64,000 nt of DNA from Alphaproteobacteria bacterium UBA998 (GTDB lineage Bacteria > Pseudomonadota > Alphaproteobacteria > Rickettsiales > UBA998), in contig DBAY01000065.1 in the NCBI GenBank assembly GCA_002291925.1, positions 1-64,000 of the forward strand. The letters run 5' to 3'. Of the stretch, positions 1-8,094 are shown piece by piece. Numbering within the stretch: position 1 is the stretch's first letter; the number at the start of each line of letters is the position of its first letter. Both the position numbers and the translations under genes were made by a program. Under the pieces are notes generated by a model that worked only from the letters and a program-made list of their open reading frames with translations, was not told the DNA's origin and did no database searches.

Positions 1-47
1 CGTATCCTCACGCCCCCCTCCCAGCCTCCCCCCTACTGGGGAGGGGC
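1..47. repeat. Palindromic repeat, CCTCCC/GGGAGG family, cut by window edge
   Basis: C-rich arm and loop of a palindromic element. In reverse complement it matches the element at 47693-47790 (G-rich arm, then a GCGTGAGGATACG loop) and the copy inside ccsA at 62325-62440. The other arm lies left of the window. Bases 48-170 hold no gene that I can support. Confidence 0.7.
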
Positions 48-170
48 TTTTCCGTTATTCGAGGACAGGCGAAACGCCGACAGAGCGTTTCGCGAGTCAG
101 CCATGAGCCAGCGGAGCGTCGCTTACTTACGGAGCGCAGCAGGCGCGTAGCAGGGGGAAAATTAAAAATA

Positions 171-395
171 CTAATGCACACTCACCGGCGAAAGGTTGAA
201 CTGCCGGGCGGAGAAATAGGCGGCTTCGGGGCTCTGGAACACGGCGAGCTGCATGCCGTCTTCGGTGCAGACTGCGTAACCCTTGGTGTCGCCCATCGGG
301 ATTTCGCGGATATAGGTCAGAAACGAGGCATCGGGCGGCACGGCCATAAGGGCTTCATTGCCATTCTGATTCAGCCCGTTGTCTGTCACCGCCAT
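171..395 (-). CDS. DUF1150 family protein
   Basis: A 74-residue protein of the alphaproteobacterial DUF1150 family, whose function is unknown. The recognisable features are the short single domain (SFLTYIREIP, then YAVCTEDGMQLAVF) and the conserved SVH carboxy terminus. The start is ATG at 395, which has a strong AAGGGAG ribosome site just upstream; an open frame reaches further upstream but has no such site. In other alphaproteobacteria this family often sits beside small heat-shock protein genes; here it is alone and divergent from ilvD. A PhoB-like promoter at 438-471 faces it, with two more TGTCAT-like repeats further up at 487-505. Family call fairly firm, role unknown. Confidence 0.75.
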   Translation of the reverse strand: MAVTDNGLNQNGNEALMAVPPDASFLTYIREIPMGDTKGYAVCTEDGMQLAVFQSPEAAYFSARQFNLSPVSVH

Positions 396-437
396 ACACA
401 CTCCCTTGGGTTTATGTCGAGGCCTAATATACCATCG

Positions 438-505
438 CGTGTAAAGGCGGTGTGTGAAACTTCGATGACAGTCCGTTTTTGTTCCCATGACAGTGGCCGT
501 GACAA
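438..505 (-). promoter_or_regulatory. Candidate tandem Pho box and -10 for the DUF1150 gene
   Basis: On the minus strand CTGTCAT (471-465), four bases, GTTTCAC (460-454), ten bases, then TACACG (443-438). The 7-4-7-10 spacing is that of PhoB-activated promoters. Two further repeats, TTGTCAC at 505-499 and CTGTCAT at 493-487, lie upstream. No binding is proven. Confidence 0.6.
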
Positions 506-560
506 GACGGGCAAATTGGACTATCACAACGCCATTCTGACACTGTCATTGAGAGAACCC

Positions 561-2282
561 ATGTCCAAGCATTTCGGAAAATCGAAACTCGTCAGCCGCC
601 ACACCACGCAGGGGCCGGAGCGCGCGCCGCATCGTTCGTACCTCTACGCGATGGGCCTGAACCGCGCCATGATCGACCAGCCGCTGGTCGGCGTGGTGAC
701 GACATGGAACGAGGCCGCGCCCTGCAACATCTCGCTGGCGCGTCAGGCGCAGGTGGTGAAGAAGGGTGTCTCCGCCGCCGGTGGCACGCCGCGCGAATTC
801 ACCACCATCACCGTCACGGACGGCATCGCGATGGGCCATCAGGGGATGAAATCCTCGCTGGTGTCGCGCGACATCATCACCGATTCGGTGGAGCTCACCA
901 TGCGCGGCCATTGCTATGATGCCCTCGTCGGGCTGGCGGGCTGCGACAAATCGCTCCCCGGCCTGATGATGGCGATGGTGCGCCTGAACGTGCCGAGCGT
1001 GTTCATGTATGGCGGCTCCATCCTGCCCGGCAAATACAAGGGGCAGGACATCACCGTGCAGGAATTGTTCGAAGCCGTCGGCAAGCACGCGGTGGGCGCG
1101 ATGACGGACGAGGAGCTGGAGGAGATGGAGAAGGTGGCATGCCCCTCTGCGGGTTCGTGCGGCGGCCAGTTCACCGCCAACACCATGGCCTGCGTGGCGG
1201 AAGCCATCGGCCTCGCACTGCCCGGCTCCGGCGGCCTGCCGGCGCCCTATGAGGCGCGCGATGCCTTCGCCTTCGAATCCGGCGAGGCGGTGATGCATCT
1301 GCTCAAGGAGAAAATCCGCCCGCGCGACATCGTGACGCGCAAATCGCTCGAGAACGCGGCGGCGGTGGTCGCGGCCACCGGCGGCTCCACCAACACGGCG
1401 CTGCATTTGCCCGCCATCGCGCATGAGGCAGGCATCGATTTCGACCTGCATGCCGTCGGCGAAATCTTCAAGCGCACCCCCTACATCGCCGACCTGAAAC
1501 CGGGCGGCAAATACAACGCCAAGGACCTGCACGAGGCGGGCGGCATCCAGATGATCATGCGCGTGCTGTTCGAGGGCGGCTACCTGCATGGCGACTGCCT
1601 GACCGTCACCGGCAAGACGGTGGCGCACAACCTCGCCAACGTGAAGTTCAATCCGCATCAGGTGGTGGTGCGCCCGCTCGACAACCCGTTCACCCAGACG
1701 GGTGGCGTGGTGACGCTGAAAGGCTCGCTGGCGCCGGAAGGGGCCATTGTGAAGGTGGCGGGCATGAAGAACCTGCAATTCCGTGGCCCGGCGCGCTGCT
1801 TCAACCGCGAAGAGGACGCCTTCGCCGCCGTCGAGGCGCGCAATTACAGGGAAGGCGAGGTGATCGTCATCCGCTACGAAGGCCCCAAGGGCGGCCCCGG
1901 CATGCGCGAGATGCTCGCCACCACGGCGGCACTCTACGGGCAGGGCACGGGCGACAAGGTGGCCCTCATCACCGACGGGCGCTTCTCCGGTGCCACGCGC
2001 GGCTTCTGCATCGGCCATGTCGGCCCGGAAGCGGCGGTCGGCGGCCCCATCGCGCTCATCAAGGACGGCGACATCATCCGCATCGACGCCGAGGCAGGCA
2101 CCATCGAGCTGGAAGTTTCGCCTGAGGAGCTCGCCAAGCGCCGCGAAAGCTGGCAGCCGCGCGAAACCGATTACACCTCCGGCACCCTCTGGAAATACAC
2201 CCAGACCGTCGGCCCAGCTGTCAACGGGGCGGTGACCCACCCCGGCGCCACCGCGGAAAAGCATGTATATGCAGATATTTAA
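561..2282 (+). CDS. ilvD: Dihydroxy-acid dehydratase
   Basis: Cytoplasmic Fe-S enzyme of valine, leucine and isoleucine synthesis (EC 4.2.1.9), dehydrating 2,3-dihydroxy-3-methyl acids to 2-oxo acids. The 573 residues match the family in full. Visible motifs are CDKSLPGLMMAM, with a cluster cysteine, CPSAGSCGGQFTANTM, with a second, the GGSTNTALHLPAIA helix and the carboxy-terminal DGRFSGATRGFCIGH. The ATG at 561 follows GAGAG and begins a typical amino terminus; the frame is open further upstream but encodes nothing recognisable. It appears monocistronic. The stop is 16 bases from a Pho box that serves the next gene. Confidence 0.97.
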   Translation: MSKHFGKSKLVSRHTTQGPERAPHRSYLYAMGLNRAMIDQPLVGVVTTWNEAAPCNISLARQAQVVKKGVSAAGGTPREFTTITVTDGIAMGHQGMKSSLVSRDIITDSVELTMRGHCYDALVGLAGCDKSLPGLMMAMVRLNVPSVFMYGGSILPGKYKGQDITVQELFEAVGKHAVGAMTDEELEEMEKVACPSAGSCGGQFTANTMACVAEAIGLALPGSGGLPAPYEARDAFAFESGEAVMHLLKEKIRPRDIVTRKSLENAAAVVAATGGSTNTALHLPAIAHEAGIDFDLHAVGEIFKRTPYIADLKPGGKYNAKDLHEAGGIQMIMRVLFEGGYLHGDCLTVTGKTVAHNLANVKFNPHQVVVRPLDNPFTQTGGVVTLKGSLAPEGAIVKVAGMKNLQFRGPARCFNREEDAFAAVEARNYREGEVIVIRYEGPKGGPGMREMLATTAALYGQGTGDKVALITDGRFSGATRGFCIGHVGPEAAVGGPIALIKDGDIIRIDAEAGTIELEVSPEELAKRRESWQPRETDYTSGTLWKYTQTVGPAVNGAVTHPGATAEKHVYADI

Positions 2283-2298
2283 TAGCATTTTTACTTGG

Positions 2299-2332
2299 CT
2301 GTCATAAAAGCGTCATGCAAGAGGCGTAGGCT
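2299..2332 (+). promoter_or_regulatory. Candidate Pho box and -10 for the 2356 gene
   Basis: CTGTCAT (2299-2305), AAAA, GCGTCAT (2310-2316), ten bases, then TAGGCT (2327-2332). The first repeat is a perfect PhoB half site, the second matches at five of seven positions, and the -10 distance equals that of E. coli phoA. The expected transcript start is about 16 bases before the ATG. Confidence 0.65.
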
Positions 2333-2355
2333 GTGCCGATAGATAGGGGCACGTC

Positions 2356-2949
2356 ATGACGCAGCAGGGTGATCGTAATTTTGAGCGCAACATGCGAACG
2401 CTGGCCGAGCAGGTGGCCGAAGCCTGTCGTGGTTTGCGTACCCCGCCACTCGCGGCACCCACCATCCCCTTGCCTGACCGTGCAACGGCCGAACTGGCTC
2501 AGGCGCAGCAGCGCGAGGCGCGCGGGCGTCATCTGAATGCACAGAATATATTGGATAATGGCCGTGATGCGTATCACCTTGCTGCGCGTGATCCGTTGTT
2601 GTCACAAGAAGTTGCGCCGCGCGTGCGGGTGCTGAAGCCGGAAGGGATGCAGCGTGTGCTGGCCAGTGGCATGGTGCCGGATGCGGCCATCCAAAGCCTG
2701 AGCGGGGGACGCCTGCAAAACGTTGCGCAGGCCCAGGCCATGCTTTCACAAGGTGGGCAGCCCGCGCAATTGCTCACGCGGGATTTTTCCAACTTCATGG
2801 AGAGTTTCAGCCCGGCCAGAGAATTGCGGATGCCGCAAGCTCCAGCGGCCATCCAGCAGATTTGCACCGTGGTTGAGCCGCAGCATCCGCCTCGCACCCC
2901 CGCGGCGCCGCAAGGCGGCGGCTTCGGCCAGCCGCGCCCGTCCCGATAG
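2356..2949 (+). CDS. Orphan protein with proline-rich tail, Pho-box promoter
   Basis: A 197-residue soluble protein that I do not recognise. It has no signal peptide or membrane segment. The amino half is Gln/Arg/Ala-rich and helical looking, the middle (SGGRLQNVAQAQAMLSQGGQ) could be amphipathic helices, and the last 40 residues are Pro/Gly/Arg-rich. ATG 2356 follows AGGGGC. It resembles the other orphans here (20418-20723, 20886-21503, 41878-42408) in size, composition and an isolated cysteine before a Pro/Arg tail, but I see no clear sequence homology. The Pho box upstream suggests induction in low phosphate. Confidence 0.7.
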   Translation: MTQQGDRNFERNMRTLAEQVAEACRGLRTPPLAAPTIPLPDRATAELAQAQQREARGRHLNAQNILDNGRDAYHLAARDPLLSQEVAPRVRVLKPEGMQRVLASGMVPDAAIQSLSGGRLQNVAQAQAMLSQGGQPAQLLTRDFSNFMESFSPARELRMPQAPAAIQQICTVVEPQHPPRTPAAPQGGGFGQPRPSR

Positions 2950-2984
2950 ATTGCCCATTTTAAAGTATACTGAGGAGAGAAAAG

Positions 2985-3473
2985 ATGAGTCAGGATGAAA
3001 ATGAAGCTGGAGGCGTTCAAGAAGCGCACTACAGGCGTAATCGTGGCGGTGGATTTTATTTTCAGTATGGGCCAGCGCCCCGCTATTACTCGCCTGCACC
3101 AAGATATTATGCTCCGGTGCCGCCCCCCTTACTCTACGCTCCGCCACCGCCACCACTATATTACGCACCTCCCCGCAGATCTTTTCTTTGCGAAGTACCC
3201 AATAACAATTTTGGCGGATACATTTACACACCTAATGGGCCTTTGCAGGATTTAAGGCCAACGGTACGCAGGCGCTGTTATGGAGAGGTGCCAGAGCAGG
3301 AGAGCAGTAATCGTCAGCTTGCCGATGGGGAGGCAGCGCCTTCGTTGCAACAATTGGCTAAATCCGCTGCTGTTTCCCTAGCTGAAAGCGGTGTGCGCTC
3401 TGTTCCTGAGGAGGCCGCCTCCGTGAATGCGTCGCTCCCTGATGCCCGGACGGCTGCTGTTCAGCGCGGCTAG
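2985..3473 (+). CDS. Pro/Tyr-rich repeat protein
   Basis: A 162-residue unrecognised protein. Residues about 25-65 are a low-complexity stretch of PRYYxP and PPPLYYAPP units. After it come two cysteines (FLCEVPNNN and RRRCYGEV) and an Ala/Ser/Glu-rich tail. There is no signal peptide. The start is well supported by GAGGAGAG eight bases before the ATG. It lies 35 bases after the preceding orphan and may share its Pho-driven transcript. An open frame on the other strand here lacks a ribosome site and is rejected. Composition is similar to the lipoprotein at 54314-55183, but without a lipobox. Confidence 0.65.
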   Translation: MSQDENEAGGVQEAHYRRNRGGGFYFQYGPAPRYYSPAPRYYAPVPPPLLYAPPPPPLYYAPPRRSFLCEVPNNNFGGYIYTPNGPLQDLRPTVRRRCYGEVPEQESSNRQLADGEAAPSLQQLAKSAAVSLAESGVRSVPEEAASVNASLPDARTAAVQRG

Positions 3474-3481
3474 CAAAGGCC

Positions 3482-4084
3482 CTAGCGCTGCTTGAACAGC
3501 CGCGGGTCGCGGAAGATGAACAGCTTGTTCTCCAGCGGCAGGCCGAAGCGGGCGTTGTTGAGGGAGACGTTGGTTTCCTGACCCGACGCATCCTTCACGA
3601 TCATGTTGCGAAGCTGCAGAGGCGCGTCGGAGAACTCCAGCGTCAGCTCGCCCTCATCGGTTTTTTTCGCCTGGGTGAGGCGCAGCCGGATGATGCCGTC
3701 TTTTTCAAACAGATCCAGAATCTTGATAGCGTCCGAGCGCAGCTGGATGCGCTCCTGCGCGAGGAACCCGGCCAAGGTTTCATCCAGCGGGATATGGCTC
3801 ATCTGATCGAGCTCATAATCATAATAGACGAGCGTGGTGCCGTTCGAGATCATCAGCACCGGCACGGGCGGTTCATACTGCCAGCGCATCTTGCCGGGCC
3901 GTTTCAGGAAGAAGCGTCCGGACGCCAGCGAGCCATCCGGCGCCACCTGCACGAATTCCGATTCAATGGTGGTCAGGCTGTTGAGGTAGTCCTCCACACG
4001 CGCCAGGGTGTCGGGTGCCGGGGCCGCCGCATGAGCGGGCAGCGAGAACATGACCAGGGCAAGCAGCAGGGATAGAGTGCGCAT
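3482..4084 (-). CDS. lolA: Outer-membrane lipoprotein carrier protein LolA
   Basis: Periplasmic chaperone that carries lipoproteins from the LolCDE complex to the outer membrane. The protein has 200 residues with a clear signal peptide (MRTLSLLLALVMFSLPAHA, cut before APAP). The LolA fold is visible in the order expected: TIESEFVQ, the FFLKRPGKMRWQYEPP strand pair, LVYYDYELDQM, and the closing LPLENKLFIFRDP. ATG 4084 has AGG eight bases upstream; a GTG three codons earlier is possible but lacks spacing. It is separated from rpsP by a terminator and a palindromic repeat, so it probably has its own promoter. Confidence 0.92.
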   Translation of the reverse strand: MRTLSLLLALVMFSLPAHAAAPAPDTLARVEDYLNSLTTIESEFVQVAPDGSLASGRFFLKRPGKMRWQYEPPVPVLMISNGTTLVYYDYELDQMSHIPLDETLAGFLAQERIQLRSDAIKILDLFEKDGIIRLRLTQAKKTDEGELTLEFSDAPLQLRNMIVKDASGQETNVSLNNARFGLPLENKLFIFRDPRLFKQR

Positions 4085-4157
4085 GGCTGACACCTATAGC
4101 GGTTTGCAGGGAAGGGCGCAATTGCGCTCGTCTTTCACCCGTGTCCATCTTTCCATC

Positions 4158-4255
4158 CCGTCATTCCGAACCGCAGGTGAGGAATCTTTATACAGGGATA
4201 GCCGCGATGTTCCCTGTATAAAGATTCCTCCTCGCGTTGCTCGTTCGGAATGATG
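4158..4255. repeat. Palindromic repeat, GTCATTCCG family, intergenic
   Basis: Long imperfect inverted repeat between lolA and rpsP. The arms share GTCATTCCGAAC at the ends and GAATCTTTATACAGGGA near the loop. The whole could fold into one hairpin. It has no coding content and no T-run typical of a terminator. Confidence 0.85.
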
Positions 4256-4271
4256 GGGAAACTTTACCAAC

Positions 4272-4304
4272 AAAAAAGCCCACTTGGTTTCAGGTGGGCT
4301 TTTT
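4272..4304 (-). terminator. Rho-independent terminator of rpsP
   Basis: Stem AAGCCCAC/GTGGGCTT with loop and T-runs on both sides, 24 bases after the rpsP stop. It may work in both directions. Confidence 0.85.
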
Positions 4305-4327
4305 CAGAAAAATCCGTGTGGAGTGGC

Positions 4328-4741
4328 TTACGCCTGCGCGTCGCCTTCAGCGGCCGGGGCTTCCGCAGCCGGGGCAGCGGCAGCGGCAGCGGCTTCCGCG
4401 GCGGCGGCTTCGGCGGCGTCCTTGCGGGCCTGGGCGCGCGGGGGCAGCTTGCCGGAATTCGGCTTCGGCGTGTAGGCCGGCTTGGCAGTGATGATGCCAT
4501 CCGCACGCAGGAAGCGGGCGACGGTTTCGCTGACCTGTGCGCCGGTGCTGACCCAGTGCTTCATGCGCTCGGCGTTGTATTTCAGGCGCTCGGGGTTGTT
4601 CTTGGCGAGCAGCGGGTTGTAGGTGCCCAGCTTCTCGATGAAGTTGCCGCTATCACGCGCTTCACGTGAATCGGTGACGATGATGCGGTAGAAGGGGCGC
4701 TTCTTGGTGCCGCCGCGGGCCATGCGAATGGTGGTTGCCAT
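4328..4741 (-). CDS. rpsP: 30S ribosomal protein S16 with Ala-rich tail
   Basis: Small-subunit ribosomal protein S16. The first 85 residues are the normal domain (IRMARGGTKKRPFYRIIV, then IEKLGTYNPL and ERMKHWVSTGAQ). An extension of about 45 residues rich in Ala, Glu and Pro brings it to 137; such tails occur in alphaproteobacterial S16. The ATG at 4741 is the family start; the frame is open further upstream. In most bacteria rpsP lies in ffh-rpsP-rimM-trmD-rplS. Here ffh is 500 bases away with an opposite-strand orphan between, and rimM, trmD and rplS are absent. Confidence 0.95.
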   Translation of the reverse strand: MATTIRMARGGTKKRPFYRIIVTDSREARDSGNFIEKLGTYNPLLAKNNPERLKYNAERMKHWVSTGAQVSETVARFLRADGIITAKPAYTPKPNSGKLPPRAQARKDAAEAAAAEAAAAAAAPAAEAPAAEGDAQA

Positions 4742-4836
4742 AGTGTCTATGCCTGTTTTTTCTGCAAAAATTCGTTCAGGGGCGCGATATAAAGCATAGT
4801 TTCCAAGCGAAATCCAGCGAAAATTGCGGCCCCGGA

Positions 4837-4854
4837 CAGTCACAGAATCTTCAC
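4837..4854 (+). promoter_or_regulatory. Weak Pho-box-like repeat before the 4914 gene
   Basis: CAGTCAC, AGAA, TCTTCAC: correct 7-4-7 spacing and six of seven matches in the first repeat, but only four in the second and no convincing -10 hexamer at the expected place. Offered as a possible member of the Pho-box set only. Confidence 0.3.
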
Positions 4855-4913
4855 GCTTCTGGGCGCTTGTTTCTGCTAATTCTCCGTCCAACTAAGTTTT
4901 GTAGGAGTATGTT

Positions 4914-5243
4914 ATGACGGTTTATCAATCGCCGGGAATCTATGGCAGACGGTTTTTTGACATTCTATCCCAATACCAGTGGCAAGATTCCGCAGAGGGA
5001 AAAAAGACGATTATCAAACAGGAAGATATCCAGCCGCTGGAGGAGCTTTTTGCCTTGGATCGCGCGGTGAAGAATATGGTCGTCAGCTTTGACAAATTCT
5101 CAGACCACGGACCGGTATTGACGGTCACGCCTTATCTTTTGGAGCATCTGGGGCTGAATACGGATAGCTTTACGGCCAGGCTCAATAGAACGAGAGCTGA
5201 GCACGGACTGAAGCCGGTAGAAGGCTACAATATGATTGGCTAG
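4914..5243 (+). CDS. Small orphan protein (YxWQDSA motif)
   Basis: A 109-residue soluble protein that I do not recognise. AGGAG stands seven bases before ATG 4914, so the gene is well supported. Residues about 19-27 read SQYQWQDSA; the 590-residue orphan at 14089-15861 begins with almost the same motif, SRYTWQDSA, and the DNA shares a 14-base identity there. The gene splits the usual ffh-rpsP neighbourhood, on the opposite strand, and ends ten bases from the ffh stop. No membrane segment or known catalytic motif is visible. Confidence 0.7.
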   Translation: MTVYQSPGIYGRRFFDILSQYQWQDSAEGKKTIIKQEDIQPLEELFALDRAVKNMVVSFDKFSDHGPVLTVTPYLLEHLGLNTDSFTARLNRTRAEHGLKPVEGYNMIG

Positions 5244-5253
5244 CCTTCATTGC

Positions 5254-6606
5254 CTACCGCATCCCCTGAAACAGCTGGGCCATGCCGCCGCGGGTCATGC
5301 CTTTTTTGCCCATCTTTTTCAAGCGCTTCATCATGGTTTCCATCTGCTGATGCTGTTTCAGTAGTTTGTTGATCTCCTGCACCGAGGTGCCCGCCCCGGC
5401 CGCGATGCGCGTCTTGCGGGAGGCGTTGAGGAGCTTGGGGAACTGCCGCTCCTGTGGGGTCATGGAGAGGATGATGGCTTCCTGCTTCTTGAAGCCGCCC
5501 TCCAGATCGACGCCGTCCAGCTTGTCCTGCAGCTGGCCCATGCCGGGCAGCATGCTCATGAGAGAGCCCATGCCGCCCATCTTCTTCATATTGCGTAGCT
5601 GGGAGAGCAGGTCGTTCAGGTCGAACTTGCCATCCATCATGCGCTTGGCCGTGGCTTCAGCCTCTTTCTGATCCATCGTTTCAGCTGCGCGTTCAACCAG
5701 TGAAACGACGTCGCCCATATCAAGAATACGGCCCGCGATGCGCAGCGGATGGAACGGATCCAGCTGCTCCAGCTTCTCGCCCGTGCCCATGAACTTGATG
5801 GGCTGGCCGGTCACCTGACGCATGGAGAGGGCCGCCCCGCCGCGTGCGTCGCCGTCGATGCGGGTGAGGATGATGCCGGTGATGCCGATGGTTTCATGGA
5901 ACTGGCGGGCGATGTTCACCGCGTCCTGACCGGTGAGGGAATCCGCCACCAGCAACGTTTCGATGGGGCGGGCGAGGTCTTTCACCTCCCGCAATTCGGC
6001 CATCAATTCTTCGTCGACATGCAGGCGGCCTGCCGTATCGAGCAGCAGCACATCGAAGCCGCCGATCTTGGCCTCATGCAGGGCCCGCTTGGTGATCTCC
6101 ACCGGCGGCTGGCCGGGCACAATCGGCAGGCTCTCGACGCCGGCCTGTCTCGCCACCACGGCGAGCTGCTCCTGGGCGGCGGGGCGCTGTACGTCGAGCG
6201 AGGCGACCAGCACTTTCTTGTTCTGTTTTGTCCGCAGGCGCAGGGCGAGTTTGCCCATGCTGGTGGTTTTTCCGGAGCCCTGCAGGCCCGCCATCAGCAC
6301 CACGGCGGGCGGGTTCATGGCGAGGTTCAGCTGCTGCGTCTCCGAGCCAAGCAGCTCGGCGAGGTGGTCATGCACCAGCTTGATGACCATCTGCGCCGGG
6401 GAGACGCTCTCGATGATCTTCGCGCCAACCGCCTTTTCCTTCAGCGAATTGACGAATTCCTTCACCACCGGCAGCGCCACGTCGGCCTCCAGCAGGGCTA
6501 CGCGCACCTCGCGCATGACGCTGCCTATGTCCTCCTCGGTCAGCGCGCCCTTGCGCCGCAGGCCGGAGAATATGGAAGAGAGGCGTTTATTGAGGCAGTC
6601 GAACAT
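5254..6606 (-). CDS. ffh: Signal recognition particle protein Ffh
   Basis: SRP54 GTPase that binds signal sequences and 4.5S RNA and delivers nascent membrane proteins to FtsY. The 450 residues hold the N domain, the G domain with P-loop GLQGSGKTTSMGKLAL, DTAGRLHVDEELM and TRIDGDARGGAALS, and a Met-rich M domain (MGGMGSLMSMLPGMGQL). The ATG at 6606 gives the canonical MFDCLNKRLSSIF start. The open frame continues upstream, but that stretch is translation of a palindromic repeat whose arm begins within five bases of the start codon, so no Shine-Dalgarno site is visible. Confidence 0.96.
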   Translation of the reverse strand: MFDCLNKRLSSIFSGLRRKGALTEEDIGSVMREVRVALLEADVALPVVKEFVNSLKEKAVGAKIIESVSPAQMVIKLVHDHLAELLGSETQQLNLAMNPPAVVLMAGLQGSGKTTSMGKLALRLRTKQNKKVLVASLDVQRPAAQEQLAVVARQAGVESLPIVPGQPPVEITKRALHEAKIGGFDVLLLDTAGRLHVDEELMAELREVKDLARPIETLLVADSLTGQDAVNIARQFHETIGITGIILTRIDGDARGGAALSMRQVTGQPIKFMGTGEKLEQLDPFHPLRIAGRILDMGDVVSLVERAAETMDQKEAEATAKRMMDGKFDLNDLLSQLRNMKKMGGMGSLMSMLPGMGQLQDKLDGVDLEGGFKKQEAIILSMTPQERQFPKLLNASRKTRIAAGAGTSVQEINKLLKQHQQMETMMKRLKKMGKKGMTRGGMAQLFQGMR

Positions 6607-6610
6607 GGGT

Positions 6611-6770
6611 GGAATACGGGAATGCGGGAATACGGGAATCAGGAATAAGGGAATTTTGGTTATTGGAAAAGAAGAAATCCGCCATTTTTTGTCATTCCAG
6701 CCTGCGCTGGAATGACAAGCGTATGAAAAATGATTTTCCAGATTCCCGTATTCCCGCATTCCCGTATTCC
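6611..6770. repeat. Perfect 30-bp inverted repeat with nested palindrome
   Basis: Bases 6611-6640 and 6741-6770 are exact reverse complements over 30 bases, built from GGAATACG/GGAATGCG units. Inside lies a second perfect palindrome (TGTCATTCCAGC and complement, 6690-6717) of the GTCATTCC family, which suggests insertion of one element into another. The unit fills the divergent ffh-xseB intergenic space. Confidence 0.9.
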
Positions 6771-6841
6771 TCTCTCCATTTCCCTTGCCCGAAACAGGCG
6801 AATTCCATAGATTACCGCACGCAAACCTCAGGAAACCCACC

Positions 6842-7105
6842 ATGAGCAAGGCGCATCCCGCCGCTTCGCCCGCCAAAGACATCGCCACGCTTTCCTTCGA
6901 AGACGCATTGAAGGAGCTGGAGGACATCGTCAAACGCTTGGAGGGCGGCAAGAGCACGCTCAACGAGTCCATTGCCGATTACGAGCGCGGCACCTTGCTG
7001 AAACAGCATTGCGAGCAACAACTGGAAGCGGCGCGGCTGAAGGTGGAAAAACTCATTCCCCAGCCGGATGGCACTATGAAAACGGAGCATTTTGACCATG
7101 GCTAG
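6842..7105 (+). CDS. xseB: Exodeoxyribonuclease VII small subunit
   Basis: An 87-residue small subunit that binds XseA to degrade single-stranded DNA. The family core is clear: LSFEDALKELEDIVKRLEGG, then LNESIADYERGTLLKQHCE, then LEAARLKVEKL. ATG 6842 has AGGAAA upstream. The last bases overlap the ispA start, as in the common alphaproteobacterial order xseB-ispA-dxs-tlyA. Confidence 0.93.
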   Translation: MSKAHPAASPAKDIATLSFEDALKELEDIVKRLEGGKSTLNESIADYERGTLLKQHCEQQLEAARLKVEKLIPQPDGTMKTEHFDHG

Positions 7106-8072
7106 TCTGCAGACCACCGCGGTGAACGACATGCAGGAGGCACTCGCGGACGTCTCCGAGTCCCTCGAGCGCATGATGGAGCAGCTGCTGCCGCAGCCGG
7201 AGGGTGTTTCATCCAACATCATCTCGCTGAAGGACCGCAACGCCTCGGCTGAGCGCTCCCCCGTGGGCGGCGAGGCGAAGGTGATGGAGGCCATGCGCTA
7301 TTCCACGCTGGGCGGCGGCAAACGCCTGCGTCCGTTCCTCGTGGTGAATTCGGCCTGCCTGTTCGGCGTGTCGCGCGAGGCATCGCTGATGACCGCTTCG
7401 GCCATCGAGTTCATCCATACCTACTCGCTCATCCATGACGATCTGCCCGCGATGGACAATGACGATCTGCGCCGGGGCAAGCCGAGCTGCCACAAGGCAT
7501 TCGGCGAGGCAGCGGCGATTCTGGCCGGTGACGCGCTACAGGCGCTGGCCTTCCAGGTGCTGGCCGACCCGTCGGTGCATCCGGACGCGGCGGTGCGCTG
7601 CGAGCTGGTGACCGCCGTCGCCAAGGCCGCCAGCTGCCGTGGCCTGGTCGGTGGCCAGATGCTTGATCTGGAAGCCGAGAACAAGGAACTTTCCGTGGAT
7701 GAGATCATCCGCCTGCAGCGCCTGAAGACGGGTGAGCTGTTCGCCATCTCCTGCGAAGCCGGGGCCATCCTCGGCAAGGGCGCGCAGCCGCTACGCCTGG
7801 CGCTGCGCCGCTATGCCAACGACATGGGCCTCGCCTTCCAGATTACCGATGATTTGCTCGACGCCGAAGGCACCCGCGAGGAAGCCGGCAAGGCCGTCAT
7901 GAAAGACAGCGAGCGCGGCAAGGCTACGCTGGTGCAGGCGCTGGGCATCGAGCGCGCCCGCGAGCAGGCACAGATTCTGGCCCGTCAGGCCATCCGTCAC
8001 CTCGATGTGTTCGACAAGAAGGCAGGCCACCTCCGCACACTGGCGGAATACGTCGTCACCCGCCGCAGCTAA
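7098..8072 (+). CDS. ispA: Farnesyl/geranyl diphosphate synthase
   Basis: Trans-prenyltransferase that condenses isopentenyl diphosphate with allylic diphosphates for ubiquinone, undecaprenyl and related lipids. The protein has 324 residues. Visible are GGGKRLRPFL, the first Asp-rich motif DDLPAMDNDDLRRG with the two-residue insertion typical of bacterial type II farnesyl synthases, GLVGGQMLDL, and the second motif QITDDLLD. The amino-terminal 50 residues are longer than usual. ATG 7098 lies inside the end of xseB with GGAG ten bases upstream; a TTG two codons earlier is an alternative. dxs, the usual next gene, is absent. Confidence 0.93.
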   Translation: MASLQTTAVNDMQEALADVSESLERMMEQLLPQPEGVSSNIISLKDRNASAERSPVGGEAKVMEAMRYSTLGGGKRLRPFLVVNSACLFGVSREASLMTASAIEFIHTYSLIHDDLPAMDNDDLRRGKPSCHKAFGEAAAILAGDALQALAFQVLADPSVHPDAAVRCELVTAVAKAASCRGLVGGQMLDLEAENKELSVDEIIRLQRLKTGELFAISCEAGAILGKGAQPLRLALRRYANDMGLAFQITDDLLDAEGTREEAGKAVMKDSERGKATLVQALGIERAREQAQILARQAIRHLDVFDKKAGHLRTLAEYVVTRRS

Positions 8073-8094
8073 GGCATTCACGCATCTGGCACCT

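Noticed and set aside
546..2288. Long open frame antisense to ilvD, and similar ones antisense to uvrA, maeB and divL
   Set aside because: They mirror GC-rich codon bias of real genes, lack ribosome sites and encode Arg/His/Ala-rich sequence without domains.
2574..3231. Minus-strand genes opposite the Pro/Tyr-rich protein
   Set aside because: Low-complexity DNA keeps several frames open; only the plus-strand frame has a ribosome site and a good start.
6607..6972. Amino-terminal extension of Ffh by about 120 residues
   Set aside because: The extra frame is translation of an intergenic palindromic repeat and the antisense of xseB; Ffh proteins begin at the MFDCL-type start.
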